A stretch of 64,000 nucleotides of DNA from an uncultured Bacteroidota bacterium (GCA_903877645.1 CAIRES010000065.1:1-64000); one strand, 5' to 3'. Positions 37,480-47,251 are shown, counted from the stretch's first letter. A program made the numbers and translations. Notes: generated by a model not told the origin, from the letters alone.

Positions 37480-38189
37480 GCAATACCTACTTCCGGTTCA
37501 AGCAGTTCAGGATAGAGCAGGATAAATGCGCTATGAAGGTGACCACCGATGCCTGCATACAGGGCGCATGGACGCCTATACAGCAAAGCGTGAAGAAGGT
37601 ATTAGACATCGGCGCTGGTACCGGGCTGCTATCGCTGATGCTGGCTCAGCGGAATAAGGATATACACATTGATGCGGTAGAGATAGATGTCGCCGCCGCA
37701 GTGCAGGCAATGGATAATGTAGCCGCATCTGTTTGGAAGGAACGCGTGCAGGTTGTTGAAAGCGATATCCGCAATTACACTCCCGGGTATAAATATGACC
37801 TCATCATCACCAACCCTCCCTTCTTCAACAATAGTTTGTTGAGTGATAAAGCCTCAGTGAATGCTGCGAGGCATACGCTTTCATTGCCCTACGAAGAATT
37901 GCAGGAAGCGATAGCGCATTTGCTCGATGATGTAGGCTATTACTCTGTGCTGCTGCCATACACTGAATACCAATTGTGGAAGGACATGCAGGTGAAACAG
38001 GGATGGCATGAATGTGGCAAGCTATCTATCTGCCACAGGCCGGGTGCCGATGTGAAGAGGGTAGTGGGAATGTTTTGTAAAAAATTAGCTATCCACTCGC
38101 AGGAAGGTACGCTGATCATAAAAGAAACGGACGGGCAATACAGTGATGCGTTTAAGAAGTTGCTGGCGCCGTTTTATCTTGAGTTGTAA
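37476..38189 (+). CDS. trmN6: tRNA1(Val) A37 N6-methyltransferase-like protein
   Basis: 237 residues of the TrmN6/YfiC family: SAM motif I VLDIGAGTGLLS (42-53), acidic VEID, and the N6-adenine catalytic motif NPPFF (113-117). FRFKQFRIEQDKCAMKVTTD at the start is a family hallmark. It probably methylates A37 of a tRNA. The ATGA overlap with tsaD sets the start at 37476. The end overlaps the convergent membrane-protein gene by 38 bases. Confidence 0.9.
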   Translation: MSNTYFRFKQFRIEQDKCAMKVTTDACIQGAWTPIQQSVKKVLDIGAGTGLLSLMLAQRNKDIHIDAVEIDVAAAVQAMDNVAASVWKERVQVVESDIRNYTPGYKYDLIITNPPFFNNSLLSDKASVNAARHTLSLPYEELQEAIAHLLDDVGYYSVLLPYTEYQLWKDMQVKQGWHECGKLSICHRPGADVKRVVGMFCKKLAIHSQEGTLIIKETDGQYSDAFKKLLAPFYLEL

Positions 38190-38607
38190 TAACGGGTTGC
38201 TTATCCTTTCTTTTGAAAATGAAGAACAGACATACCAGCATCCATCCTATCCATACCAGGTAAAAGCCATAATGAAAGCGATGGCCAAGTAAGTGATGCG
38301 TGAAGTCATTAGTGAAATCGTCGTAGGTAAGATATAAGCCACCGGCCGCTGCCAGCAGCAGAATGAAGTGTATCAACCTCGCCATACCGGGGCGCATTTT
38401 TTTTTGTAAAAGCGAATGCAATAAGTACAGCGACATCAAAAAAAGAAACACCGCAATTGCGCCCTGCCACCAGATCTTCAGCAGGTTATATTCGCGGTGA
38501 AAAAAGGTTATGCCCACGCGGCCGATCCATGACGCTTTCGACATCAGGTAGCCTGATGCCGCTGATAATAAAGCCAGCGAAGTGATCAAAAACGAATTGC
38601 GTTTCAT
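38152..38607 (-). CDS. Four-helix membrane protein coupled to RES toxin gene
   Basis: 151 residues with four predicted membrane helices (about 5-22, 47-67, 78-97, 114-131) and a charged tail (KRKDKQPVITTQDK). No known motif; family not recognised. Its ATG shares one base with the RES gene stop (TAATG), so it is translationally coupled to the toxin-antitoxin pair. Its 3' end overlaps trmN6 on the other strand by 38 bases. Function unknown; context suggests it may travel with the TA module or merely be downstream. Confidence 0.65.
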   Translation of the reverse strand: MKRNSFLITSLALLSAASGYLMSKASWIGRVGITFFHREYNLLKIWWQGAIAVFLFLMSLYLLHSLLQKKMRPGMARLIHFILLLAAAGGLYLTYDDFTNDFTHHLLGHRFHYGFYLVWIGWMLVCLFFIFKRKDKQPVITTQDKTAPATS

Positions 38608-39077
38608 TAAGCTGTTATTTGTTTGATGAACAGGCGCTGATCAAATGCGAAAGGTATTGCGGATATTATCTTCACTCGCCTGAAGTCTGTGTGTAGCGGG
38701 TTGATGAGTATATTATAGTCGCCCTCCACTATAGCGGAGGGTACACGCAAAGCAAGGTATTTGCTTTCTCTGCAAAATCGGTCGCCAATAGTTTGGGTTT
38801 CGGGAATGCCGGGAAATGATTTCCATAATGGCGGCAGGCCCTTTACAGGTAGCTCATGTGCGGGTAAATTCGGTAGCTCAATGCTGATCATTAAATAATC
38901 TTCCGGTACTACATTCAACTGTACATGCACTGCTACCTCCAATGCTGACAAAGCGCGCGACTCTGCGGTATACAACAACGGGATACCTTTGCTATTCCAC
39001 CTGCCTCCGGCCAGTTCCGCACCCCTGCCTGAAATGTCATTTTTAAATGCAACCCTTGCAAGGCGAAATACGATCAT
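38607..39077 (-). CDS. RES-domain toxin
   Basis: 156 residues with a full RES domain: FRLAR near the start, GGRWNSKGIPLLYTAES (R26, Y36, E39, S40) and LSALEVAVHV (E47). Characterised RES toxins degrade NAD+ or ADP-ribosylate a metabolic enzyme. The gene overlaps its antitoxin by 4 bases (ATGA) and the downstream membrane protein by 1 base. Key Arg/Glu/Tyr residues are present, so it should be active. Confidence 0.88.
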   Translation of the reverse strand: MIVFRLARVAFKNDISGRGAELAGGRWNSKGIPLLYTAESRALSALEVAVHVQLNVVPEDYLMISIELPNLPAHELPVKGLPPLWKSFPGIPETQTIGDRFCRESKYLALRVPSAIVEGDYNILINPLHTDFRRVKIISAIPFAFDQRLFIKQITA

Positions 39078-39529
39078 GCTAATACACCGTGTTCTATGCG
39101 GGTTAATTCATCGTTGATGAGTGTGATGCCAAAGCTGCTATCCAGCAGGTCTTTGGGTTTGATGCCTCCCATAGCTATGCTTTTGGTGCTGAGCCAACTG
39201 TCAAATTTTTCACTTTTGCCAAATACTTCAGAACCTCTCTTATACAGCATGGTAATCTCCAGGATCTTTTCGGAGTGTATGGGATCAAAGGTTTTCTTTT
39301 CTTTTTTGTAGCGTTGTATTGTGCGCTCTGATAAATGCAAAAATGCCGACCAGTCATCAAGGCTGAAAGGGCTGCTTTCGGTCATTTTGCTGAATGTATG
39401 AAAAGGTATGCCACTACGCATTGTATTAATCAGATAGCTCGATGAAGGCGTTTGCTGGTAGGCCTGGTTCGGCTCATTCAGGTAATTGGCGGAGGTATCT
39501 GCGTTATTATATTCTTTTTCTTTTTTCAT
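39074..39529 (-). CDS. Xre/MbcA/ParS-type antitoxin
   Basis: 151 residues. An N-terminal Xre-like helix-turn-helix region (about 60-105, SLDDWSAFLHLSERTIQRYKK) is followed by the MbcA/ParS toxin-binding domain (about 105-148), with VFGKSEKFDSWL and MGGIKPKDLLDSSFG, close to the family GxxPxxLL(D/G)T motif. It should neutralise the RES toxin and autoregulate the operon. The ATG at 39529 is preferred to an alternative start at 39577. Confidence 0.88.
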   Translation of the reverse strand: MKKEKEYNNADTSANYLNEPNQAYQQTPSSSYLINTMRSGIPFHTFSKMTESSPFSLDDWSAFLHLSERTIQRYKKEKKTFDPIHSEKILEITMLYKRGSEVFGKSEKFDSWLSTKSIAMGGIKPKDLLDSSFGITLINDELTRIEHGVLA

Positions 39530-39596
39530 AAAATGATCCCGCCCAAAGGTAGTTATTTGTCGTGGGAAAAACGTCATTTGTCATATTTTTTTTCAT

Positions 39597-39629
39597 TTTT
39601 TTTCCCGGTGTTTAAAACCGGGAAAAAAA
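39597..39629. terminator. Bidirectional hairpin upstream of the antitoxin gene
   Basis: A 13-base stem TTTTTTTCCCGGT/ACCGGGAAAAAAA with a 7-base loop. It can terminate in both directions. It stands between the transaldolase stop (39636, minus) and the antitoxin start (39529, minus), so it separates the two units. Confidence 0.9.
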
Positions 39630-39635
39630 TGTTTT

Positions 39636-40289
39636 TTATTGCATTGCCTGTGCGTCTTTCAGAAACTGCTCTAATCCGAGGTCTGTTAATGGGTGCTTGA
39701 GCAACCCCAGTATAGAAGAAAGCGGGCAGGTGCATACATCTGCCCCGGCCTCTGCACAACGTACAATATGTAATGGGGTGCGGATAGATGCGGCAAGCAC
39801 TTCTGTCATAAAGCCTTGTGAATTGTAGATGTTCACGATCTGCTCAATAAGCTGCACGCCATCCCAGCTGCTGTCGTCTATGCGGCCTATAAAAGGGGAT
39901 ACATAGGTGGCGCCTGCTTTTGCTGCAAGGATAGCCTGGCCCGCAGAAAACACAAGTGTGCAGTTTGTCTGGATGCCGTTATCTGTAAACCACTTGATGG
40001 CTTTGATGCCATCCTTGATCATCGGCACTTTTACGATGATGTTCTTATGTAACGCTGCCAGTTTTTTGCCTTCTTCAATGATGCCTTCGAATGTAGTCCC
40101 CAGCACTTCTGCGCTTACAGGGCCATCCACCATTTCACAAATAGTCTTGTAGTGCTGCGTTACAGCTTCATAACCTTTGATGCCTTCCTTGGCCATTAAA
40201 GACGGATTGGTAGTGACACCATCTAATATGCCGAGGTCGTTGGCCTCTTTTATCTGCGCGAGATTTGCAGTATCAATAAAGAATTTCAT
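39636..40289 (-). CDS. Transaldolase / fructose-6-phosphate aldolase-like protein
   Basis: 217 residues of the short transaldolase (TalC/FSA) family: FFIDTANLAQIKEA, GVTTNPSLMAKEG, Schiff-base lysine K87 in NIIVKVPM, and VSPFIGRIDD. It acts in the pentose phosphate pathway or as an F6P aldolase; the two cannot be told apart with certainty here. Length is normal. Single gene; SRP RNA lies upstream on the same strand. Confidence 0.93.
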   Translation of the reverse strand: MKFFIDTANLAQIKEANDLGILDGVTTNPSLMAKEGIKGYEAVTQHYKTICEMVDGPVSAEVLGTTFEGIIEEGKKLAALHKNIIVKVPMIKDGIKAIKWFTDNGIQTNCTLVFSAGQAILAAKAGATYVSPFIGRIDDSSWDGVQLIEQIVNIYNSQGFMTEVLAASIRTPLHIVRCAEAGADVCTCPLSSILGLLKHPLTDLGLEQFLKDAQAMQ

Positions 40290-40389
40290 GAAAATGATTT
40301 TAAGCCACGAAGTTAGTTAAAAACTTTGCGCTGTAAAATGCAGAACGAAGATCAATGAGGGATTTGGGGAAAAGAAAATGCCAGGTAAG

Positions 40390-40498
40390 AAAAAAACCTG
40401 GCAAGTTACTCACATCGCACCGCTACAACCGCCCGCCCTTGCTACATTCCTGTCCTGGGGGATTCAGCAGGAGCTGGCCGTATAAGACTTGCCAGGGG
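40390..40498 (-). ncRNA. ffs: Signal recognition particle RNA, small bacterial type
   Basis: Read on the minus strand, about 100 bases fold into one long hairpin. The ends pair perfectly (CCTGGCAAGT with ACTTGCCAGG, 40487-40496 and 40397-40406). The apical part CCCCCAGGACAGGAATGTAG carries the conserved GGAA tetraloop and asymmetric loops that bind Ffh, and GCAAGGG follows. Seven Us after the closing stem make a terminator. A perfect promoter precedes it. SRP RNA with Ffh and FtsY targets membrane proteins to the translocon. Confidence 0.88.
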
Positions 40499-40500
40499 TG

Positions 40501-40531
40501 CAAAGGTAAGAAAAAACATTTTTACAGCAAA
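40501..40531 (-). promoter_or_regulatory. Promoter of the SRP RNA gene
   Basis: On the minus strand, TTTG (40528-40531) and TACCTTTG (40501-40508) are separated by 19 bases, matching the Bacteroidota consensus; transcription should begin about 40496-40499. Confidence 0.85.
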
Positions 40532-40842
40532 AAAAGCCTGAAAAATATCTTCATTTCACCGAATAAATAGGGAAGGATATTTTCAAAGGCATTTTTAGTT
40601 GGAAAATCACCGGAAAAGAAGTTTACCGAACCCGGACCGGTAATATGGCGATTTATGACCAACCAAACGGCTAAATGAGGTGCATCTTATACTGGCATTA
40701 CCTTTTCCGGGCAAAAACGGGCATAAAAACGACCTGTCAGGGCGGGAGAAAATGATTTTTTTTAAAAAAAACAGGACAAACTCTATGTTGTTGATTGTTT
40801 TTTTACTATTTTTCGCCATTATTTCATAAATCTACTATTGAT

Positions 40843-43800
40843 ATGGGATCAGGAAATCTTTACACTCAACTGGCAAATACTAAAAAAAATGTGAAAAGAA
40901 GCCGTTTTATGCGGGGCTTCTTCTTTGCCGGTATGTTGTTATTGGGTATGCCAATGGCAAGTAAGGCAGTAAACACGCCGCCATCATATGTTAATGCTTC
41001 TCCACAGATATTTACTGTGTGTCAGAACGCTGTGAGCGCAGACTTTACCAGTTTGTTAACAGTGACCGATCCCGACGCCGGTGATGTGGAGACATGGACA
41101 CCCACGCTTGGCTCCGGCCCTTCCCATGGCTCGCTTTCAGGCTTCGATGTAGTGGCTATTTCCGCAGGTGGCTCAACGCCTCCGTCTACTTCAGTCACCT
41201 ATACCCCTGATGCCGGGTATTTTGGCGCTGACCAGTTTTCTATTACTGTTGTAGATAGTAACGGCGGTGCAGATACTTTGGTCATCAATGTATCGGTAAC
41301 GGCATTGCCTACAGTTACTTTCGGCACAATGCCGGTAGTATGCTCAGGTGCAACAACTGCTACATTAACATACTCTGCCGAATCCAACATCGGCCCTACA
41401 TCACAAACTTTCCCATTCACTAACAGCACACAAATCTGGACTGTACCTCCGGGCGTAACCAGTCTTACATTCGACGTGCAGGGTGCAACCGGTGGCAACG
41501 ACGATTATAGCGGCGCTCCTAACCCGGGCAACGGTGGCCGTATGCAAGGTACACTTGCTGTTACCCCTGGCGCTACAATGTATGTGAACGTAGGCGGTGC
41601 CGGTGGAAACGGAACAGTATCAGGTGGTGCCGGTGGTTTCAATGGCGGTGGTAACTCTAATTATTATTTCTTCGGTTGCGGTGGCGCAGGTGGTGGCGCT
41701 TCAGACATTCGTCTTGGTGGCAGCGCGCTGGCTAATCGGATAGTAGTAGCCGGCGGCGGCGGTGGTAACGGTTGGGATACTCCCGGCCCTATCTTCGGCG
41801 GCAATGGCGGTGGTACTACCGGCCAGGCAAGTGGCAATAACGTATATGGCTCTCATGCAGCAGGTGGCACCCAACTCGTTGGTGGCGCAGGCGCTATCTA
41901 TCCTCCTACATGGACGGCGGGTTCTCCCGGCGTTTCTGCAGTAGGTGGTAATGGCAGTGTTGATGGTATCTCCGGCGGCGGCGGTGGCGGCTACTTCGGT
42001 GGCGGCGGCGGTGTATGGACCGGCGGTGGCGGCGGATCTTCTTTTTTCAATGGCGTATACGCTTCAGGTGTCGTAAACACACCCGGCTACAACAGCATAG
42101 GCAATGGCGGTGTTTCATTTAATTATGTAGTACCTGCTACTTACAGCATTACATTTGATGCAACAGCGCTTGCTGCAGGTTTTGTAAATGTACCTGCCGG
42201 AACAGCATTTCCCTCTTCACCACTTTCCATCGCAGTACCTGCCGGAGCAGCTCCTGCTACTTACAATGGCTTCCTGAGCGTGAACAACCCAACTTGCCAG
42301 AGCGTTCAGTATCCTATTACTATTACCATCAACCCGCTTCCTGTGATTGATCCTACAACTGTTACCAATGTAACAATTTGTAACGGTGTTGTATCTGACG
42401 AAATAGATTTTGCAAGCTCAATAATCGGCACTACTTATACCTGGACCAACAGCAATTCATCTATTGGCCTCGCTACAAGCGGCACAGGTAATATACTTCC
42501 TTACACTGCTACTAATGCTTCCGGCTCTCCGGTTACTTCTAATGTAACTGTAGTGCCAAGTGCAGCAGGTTGCCCGGGCGCTTCTGCTAGTTTCTCGGTT
42601 GTAGTTAATCCTACTCCTGCTCTTACCAGCACGCTTACTCCTTCAGATATATGTGATAGCACTAAGTTTGTTTATAGCTATACAAGCAATACAGCAGGTG
42701 CAACCACCTACACATGGTTCCGTACTTTGCCTGCAGGTGTTACCGGCAGCGCTGATTCAAGTGGCACAAACAGCCCTGACGATTACCTGGACAACACAAC
42801 AAATACAACGCAGACTGTAACTTATAATTACCAGCTTGCCATTAACGGTTGCTTCAATACAAGCCAGAATGTTCAGGTTAACGTATATCCAAAACCAAGC
42901 CTGACCACTCCATTAACTAATGCGATCTGTAACAACACTAATTTCTATTATCCGGCATTAGGCAGTGTCACCTCACCTTCTGTTAACTATACATGGAGTC
43001 GTGTGGCTCAATATGGAGTAACTGGTTCAAGTAGCGGAACAAGTGCGACAATCAATGACCCACTTACTGATACCACTACAGAACCTGTAGCGATCAATTA
43101 TATGTACTCTATGACATTGACTGGTACAAGCAGATCTTGTCCTGCTTACATGCAGAATGTGGTAGTAACAGTTAATCCAACTCCGATGTTGAGTTCTACT
43201 TCTGTTACTCCTATTTGTGATAAACAGACTGTTACCTATCTCGGTACCTCTACTACCACTACTATACCAACTGACTATAGCTGGTCAAGAGGTACTATCG
43301 CCGGTATTACTAACGGAGCTACAACAGTAAGCGGTAATTCTATTTTAGATTCGCTGCATAACTCTACTGACAGCTCGATAGTAGTTAATTATGCGTTTAC
43401 TACTAATCTTACAGGCACTACATGTTCTAATACACAGACATTAACGACTACGGTTTATCCTACACCAATGCTGAATAGCGGCCTGACCACTTCGGTTTGT
43501 AACAACACTCCGCTTGCGTATACTGCAAGCAGCAGCACAATGGGTACTAACTTTACATGGGGCCGCGATACTGTTACAGGTATCAGCAATGCCGCTAACC
43601 TGGGTGGTGTAGGTGCTACCCCGGGCGAAACGCTTGTTAACACTACTTCTTACCAGGTTGTTGTCCCTTATGTGTTCTCATTAACGGCTAACGGCTGTCC
43701 TGCTAATATGCAAACAGTAAATGTAACTGTGAATCCACAGTTATTGTTGTCTACCACATTGACACCACATGCTGTATGTGATAGCACTATATTCAGCTAC

Positions 43801-45060
43801 CCACCTGCAAGCATCACCCCGGGTGTTTCTTTTAGCTGGTATCAGCCTTATGTTCCCGGTATCTATGCGCTGCAGCATTTTGGCACTGGCGACCCTCACC
43901 AGCAACTGATCAACAGCACCAATAATACAGTAGTAGTAGATTATACATTCACTTTGTCTGATTATGGTTGCAGTGATTCTGAAGTGGTAAGCGTAGTGGT
44001 TAACCCAACACCAAAACTGACCAGCTCAATGACAGGTTCAGTTTGTAGCAATTATCCATTTACTTATGCTCCATCCAGCTATACCTTTGGCGCTACTTAT
44101 GCATGGGATCGCCCTGCTGTAGCAGGTATTTCTCCAACCACAGGTTTTGCCTCTACAGGTGCAGGTATCATCAATGAAACACTGGTGAGCAATTCTTCAA
44201 CGCCTGTTGTAGTAGACTATTTCTACAGGCTCAGCATTAACGGATGTGTGAACCTTTATACACAAACATTGCAGGTTACTGTAAATCCAACTCCGGGTAA
44301 TGCTACCATTACCACGCACCCTGCCGCTAACCTTTGCTCAGGTACTATGTACCAGAATTTCGGTATAGCTTCTGCTGTGCCGGGTATTGATTATCACTGG
44401 ACTGCTACTAACGGTACTGTATACCAGGAAGGAAACAATGGCCAGTATGCAGTAGTCAACTTCCTTACTCCGGGCACATCTGTAGTAAGCGTGAGCAGCA
44501 ATGTTGCAGGCTTCGACGGTTGTTTGTCTTACGGCACTTATACAGTTAACGTAGGTACTTCTGCTTCTTCTACTCCCGGTGTTATCTATGTTAACGGCCA
44601 GTTCATCTGCCTGCAGAATGATAACAGCTCTTACCAGTGGGGATATGATAATGCAATAACACTGCAGCCTACGACACTTACCGGCGAAGTAAACCAGGAT
44701 TATAACAACAGCAACCCTGATTTTAATTTGTATAACTACTGGGTAATGACCACCAACGGTGATTGCACACAGAAAGCTTATTACAACAGGCCTGCTGCTG
44801 TGATCGATGTAAATAACACTACTGATGTAAAAGTTTATCCTAACCCTGCAAAGGATGTTGTGAATGTGGAGATCAATACTACCGTAGGTGGTAATATGGA
44901 AGTGGAAATGTATAACGTCATTGGCCAGAAACTGGATACTAAAGCTGTGGTGAATAACAAAGCAAGTATTAATGTGACCAACCTGCCGGCGGGATGTTAT
45001 ATCATAGATTGTTTCCGCGAAGGTGTGAAGATCTCTTCAACCAGGTTCATTAAAAACTAA
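40843..45060 (+). CDS. Large secreted PKD-repeat protein with T9SS sorting domain
   Basis: 1405 residues. A long charged N-terminus leads to a signal helix (about 25-40). Then come an Ig/cadherin-like region (43-155), a glycine-rich domain (about 206-422) with GGGGGGYFGGGGGVWTG, and tandem PKD-like repeats of about 90-110 residues (about 496-1240). These repeats share NPTPxLTSxLTxxxC, YTWxR and a conserved NGC before the next NPTP. The C-terminal domain (1326-1405, VYPNPAKDVVNVEIN) is a type IX secretion (type A) sorting signal, so it should be secreted and possibly anchored at the cell surface. Function is likely adhesive. It is 25 bases upstream of the OmpA-like gene. Confidence 0.88.
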   Translation: MGSGNLYTQLANTKKNVKRSRFMRGFFFAGMLLLGMPMASKAVNTPPSYVNASPQIFTVCQNAVSADFTSLLTVTDPDAGDVETWTPTLGSGPSHGSLSGFDVVAISAGGSTPPSTSVTYTPDAGYFGADQFSITVVDSNGGADTLVINVSVTALPTVTFGTMPVVCSGATTATLTYSAESNIGPTSQTFPFTNSTQIWTVPPGVTSLTFDVQGATGGNDDYSGAPNPGNGGRMQGTLAVTPGATMYVNVGGAGGNGTVSGGAGGFNGGGNSNYYFFGCGGAGGGASDIRLGGSALANRIVVAGGGGGNGWDTPGPIFGGNGGGTTGQASGNNVYGSHAAGGTQLVGGAGAIYPPTWTAGSPGVSAVGGNGSVDGISGGGGGGYFGGGGGVWTGGGGGSSFFNGVYASGVVNTPGYNSIGNGGVSFNYVVPATYSITFDATALAAGFVNVPAGTAFPSSPLSIAVPAGAAPATYNGFLSVNNPTCQSVQYPITITINPLPVIDPTTVTNVTICNGVVSDEIDFASSIIGTTYTWTNSNSSIGLATSGTGNILPYTATNASGSPVTSNVTVVPSAAGCPGASASFSVVVNPTPALTSTLTPSDICDSTKFVYSYTSNTAGATTYTWFRTLPAGVTGSADSSGTNSPDDYLDNTTNTTQTVTYNYQLAINGCFNTSQNVQVNVYPKPSLTTPLTNAICNNTNFYYPALGSVTSPSVNYTWSRVAQYGVTGSSSGTSATINDPLTDTTTEPVAINYMYSMTLTGTSRSCPAYMQNVVVTVNPTPMLSSTSVTPICDKQTVTYLGTSTTTTIPTDYSWSRGTIAGITNGATTVSGNSILDSLHNSTDSSIVVNYAFTTNLTGTTCSNTQTLTTTVYPTPMLNSGLTTSVCNNTPLAYTASSSTMGTNFTWGRDTVTGISNAANLGGVGATPGETLVNTTSYQVVVPYVFSLTANGCPANMQTVNVTVNPQLLLSTTLTPHAVCDSTIFSYPPASITPGVSFSWYQPYVPGIYALQHFGTGDPHQQLINSTNNTVVVDYTFTLSDYGCSDSEVVSVVVNPTPKLTSSMTGSVCSNYPFTYAPSSYTFGATYAWDRPAVAGISPTTGFASTGAGIINETLVSNSSTPVVVDYFYRLSINGCVNLYTQTLQVTVNPTPGNATITTHPAANLCSGTMYQNFGIASAVPGIDYHWTATNGTVYQEGNNGQYAVVNFLTPGTSVVSVSSNVAGFDGCLSYGTYTVNVGTSASSTPGVIYVNGQFICLQNDNSSYQWGYDNAITLQPTTLTGEVNQDYNNSNPDFNLYNYWVMTTNGDCTQKAYYNRPAAVIDVNNTTDVKVYPNPAKDVVNVEINTTVGGNMEVEMYNVIGQKLDTKAVVNNKASINVTNLPAGCYIIDCFREGVKISSTRFIKN

Positions 45061-45085
45061 TTTCTCAACATTAAAAATCGGATAA

Positions 45086-46864
45086 ATGAAAAAAATATTT
45101 TTCTTGTTGATAGCAGCCAGTGGAGCGTTATCAGCCATCGCGCAAACGAACGGTGGAACTACCCAATCGGACAATAGTACACACCAGCGCAGGTGGTATA
45201 AACACGATAGCCTGCTCTCAAGGTGGGTGATTGATGTAAACCTGCTGGGTGGTGCACTTACCAACGATTATAAATTAAACAACACGAGCGATAACTATAC
45301 CAACGGTATCAATAACAATACCGGTACATTAAAGTTCAGCAACGGAATGTCCTATGGCGGCGATGCGCAGATCGGGTATTTCTTTGGTAAAAAAGCACAC
45401 TTCGGTGTTGGTCTTGGCTTTATGTATCTCTACCAGACTGGTGATGCAACCCTGAAAGGTTTCCAGGTACAGTACCAGTCTACTGATGCCTATGGCGCTA
45501 CTTTCAGGCAGGTGATCACTGCCGATCACGACATCAAGGAAACGCTGACTACCAACAATTTCAATATCCCGTTGGTGCTGAAATACAAGGTGCGTTTCTC
45601 ACGCAGGTTTGGCTTTACTGCCGATGCCGGTATCCTGTATAACCTACAGGTGCAGAATTCTTACAAGACAAACGCAATGTTCGATTACGAAGGTATCTAC
45701 CAGTATTCTACAGCAAGTGGTAGCGGTGGTGTTGCCGTATATGACAACAACGTTACGCCTGCTGCTAATGACTTCCTGATCACTAAGGCAAACTATCTGA
45801 AAGATGGCAATACCAATGGCCTTGCTTCTTATTTTGCTAATGAGTATGCTCACGGCCATAATGTAGGCTACCAGGTAACTCCGGGCAGCAAAAGCGGCAA
45901 TACAAATTTCCTTGCAGGTTCTGTAGGCTTCCTGGTACAGCCATCACTTAATTACTTCCTGAGTGATAATGTAGCATTGAACATTGGCGGTTACTACTTG
46001 TTCCAGCCGTTCAACAATACTACACCATCAGGTTACAGGCTTACTGATAAAGTAGGTGGTTACAGTTCTGTTACCAATGCAGTATCTACAAGCAACAGCC
46101 AGTCTTATGGTGGTAACATCGGTGTTCGCTTCTTCTTCGGTCGTCCGAAAGACAGCGATGGCGACGGTATACCAAACAAGAAAGACAAATGTCCTTACGT
46201 ATTTGGTTTAGCCCAGTTCCAGGGTTGTCCTGACAGCGATGGCGATGGTATCCCTGATGCACAGGATTCTTGTGTAGACGTACCGGGTACTGCCCAGTTC
46301 CACGGTTGTCCTGATAGCGATGGCGATGGTATCCCTGACAAGGAAGATTCCTGCGTTTATCAGCCGGGCCCTATTCAGTTCCATGGTTGCCCTGATACAG
46401 ATGGTGATGGTATCCCTGACAAGAATGACAAATGCCCAACGATACCTGGCCCGGCCAGCAACCAGGGTTGTCCTTACGACACTGTGAAGCCAGCGCCGCC
46501 AAAACGCCAGCCTGAAGTTGATCCTGCTACACCGATCCTGTTCGATCTTGGTAAAGCAACAATACACGAATCTTCTTACGATATCCTCGAAGAAGCGGTA
46601 TTGGAACTGAAAGACAACAATGACGCTTACCTTATCATCGATGGCCATACCGATAACACCGGTTCTCCTTCATTGAACAGGGTACTGTCTTACAAACGTG
46701 CTGAAGCCGTGAAACAATACCTGAAAGAAATGGGTATCAGTGAAAAGAGGTTGATCACTATCGGTCATGGTGAAGATTCTCCTGTAGCGCCAAATACTAC
46801 AGATGAGGGTCGCGCTAAGAACCGTAGGGCAACAATGACGATCAGGCACCAACACGAAGAATAA
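45086..46864 (+). CDS. OmpA-family protein with TSP3-type calcium repeats
   Basis: 592 residues: signal peptide (1-19), an N-terminal barrel-like domain (about 40-345), four thrombospondin type 3 calcium-binding units (about 353-465, D[S/T]DGDGIP with paired cysteines), and a C-terminal OmpA peptidoglycan-binding domain (about 480-590: IDGHTDNTGS, LSYKRAEAVKQYL, GRAKNRRATM). It likely anchors the outer membrane to peptidoglycan. It follows the PKD protein by 25 bases and ends at a strong terminator, so they are probably cotranscribed. Confidence 0.9.
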   Translation: MKKIFFLLIAASGALSAIAQTNGGTTQSDNSTHQRRWYKHDSLLSRWVIDVNLLGGALTNDYKLNNTSDNYTNGINNNTGTLKFSNGMSYGGDAQIGYFFGKKAHFGVGLGFMYLYQTGDATLKGFQVQYQSTDAYGATFRQVITADHDIKETLTTNNFNIPLVLKYKVRFSRRFGFTADAGILYNLQVQNSYKTNAMFDYEGIYQYSTASGSGGVAVYDNNVTPAANDFLITKANYLKDGNTNGLASYFANEYAHGHNVGYQVTPGSKSGNTNFLAGSVGFLVQPSLNYFLSDNVALNIGGYYLFQPFNNTTPSGYRLTDKVGGYSSVTNAVSTSNSQSYGGNIGVRFFFGRPKDSDGDGIPNKKDKCPYVFGLAQFQGCPDSDGDGIPDAQDSCVDVPGTAQFHGCPDSDGDGIPDKEDSCVYQPGPIQFHGCPDTDGDGIPDKNDKCPTIPGPASNQGCPYDTVKPAPPKRQPEVDPATPILFDLGKATIHESSYDILEEAVLELKDNNDAYLIIDGHTDNTGSPSLNRVLSYKRAEAVKQYLKEMGISEKRLITIGHGEDSPVAPNTTDEGRAKNRRATMTIRHQHEE

Positions 46865-46887
46865 GCAGAACACACAGTTTTTATCAT

Positions 46888-46914
46888 GAACGCCCCGGAT
46901 ATTCCGGGGCGTTC
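46888..46914 (+). terminator. Terminator after the OmpA-family gene
   Basis: Perfect 12-base arms GAACGCCCCGGA/TCCGGGGCGTTC with a TAT loop, followed by GTATTTAT. The next 337 bases (46915-47251) are AT-rich and hold no visible gene. Confidence 0.88.
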
Positions 46915-47251
46915 GTATTTATACCGGTCCCTGATTTTTTTGCTTTTCATCAGAATAAATCGCTAATTTCTTATTATATCAATACGTTATCACCAATAGT
47001 ACATTGGTGTTATAATTAACGCAATATATTCTATGTATACTATTTGTTGCTTATAGAAATACCTCCGACCTTTGTCGCTCGCCTTTTCTCAAACCTCTAC
47101 TTTACCAGGAATAACAAACTATATTTCATACAGCGAACGTCTGCTTTTCAGGCAGATCTTTGATTGCATGATCTCCGTCATGTTTTTTTTTAAATGGTTA
47201 TTTTTTCTTTGTGATTAAATATGTTGTATGAGGTATAAGCAATTTGTGTCG

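Noticed and set aside
40843-45060. Tandem repeats as possible CRISPR or satellite
   Set aside because: They are protein-level PKD-like and glycine-rich repeats in one open frame, not short DNA repeats with spacers.
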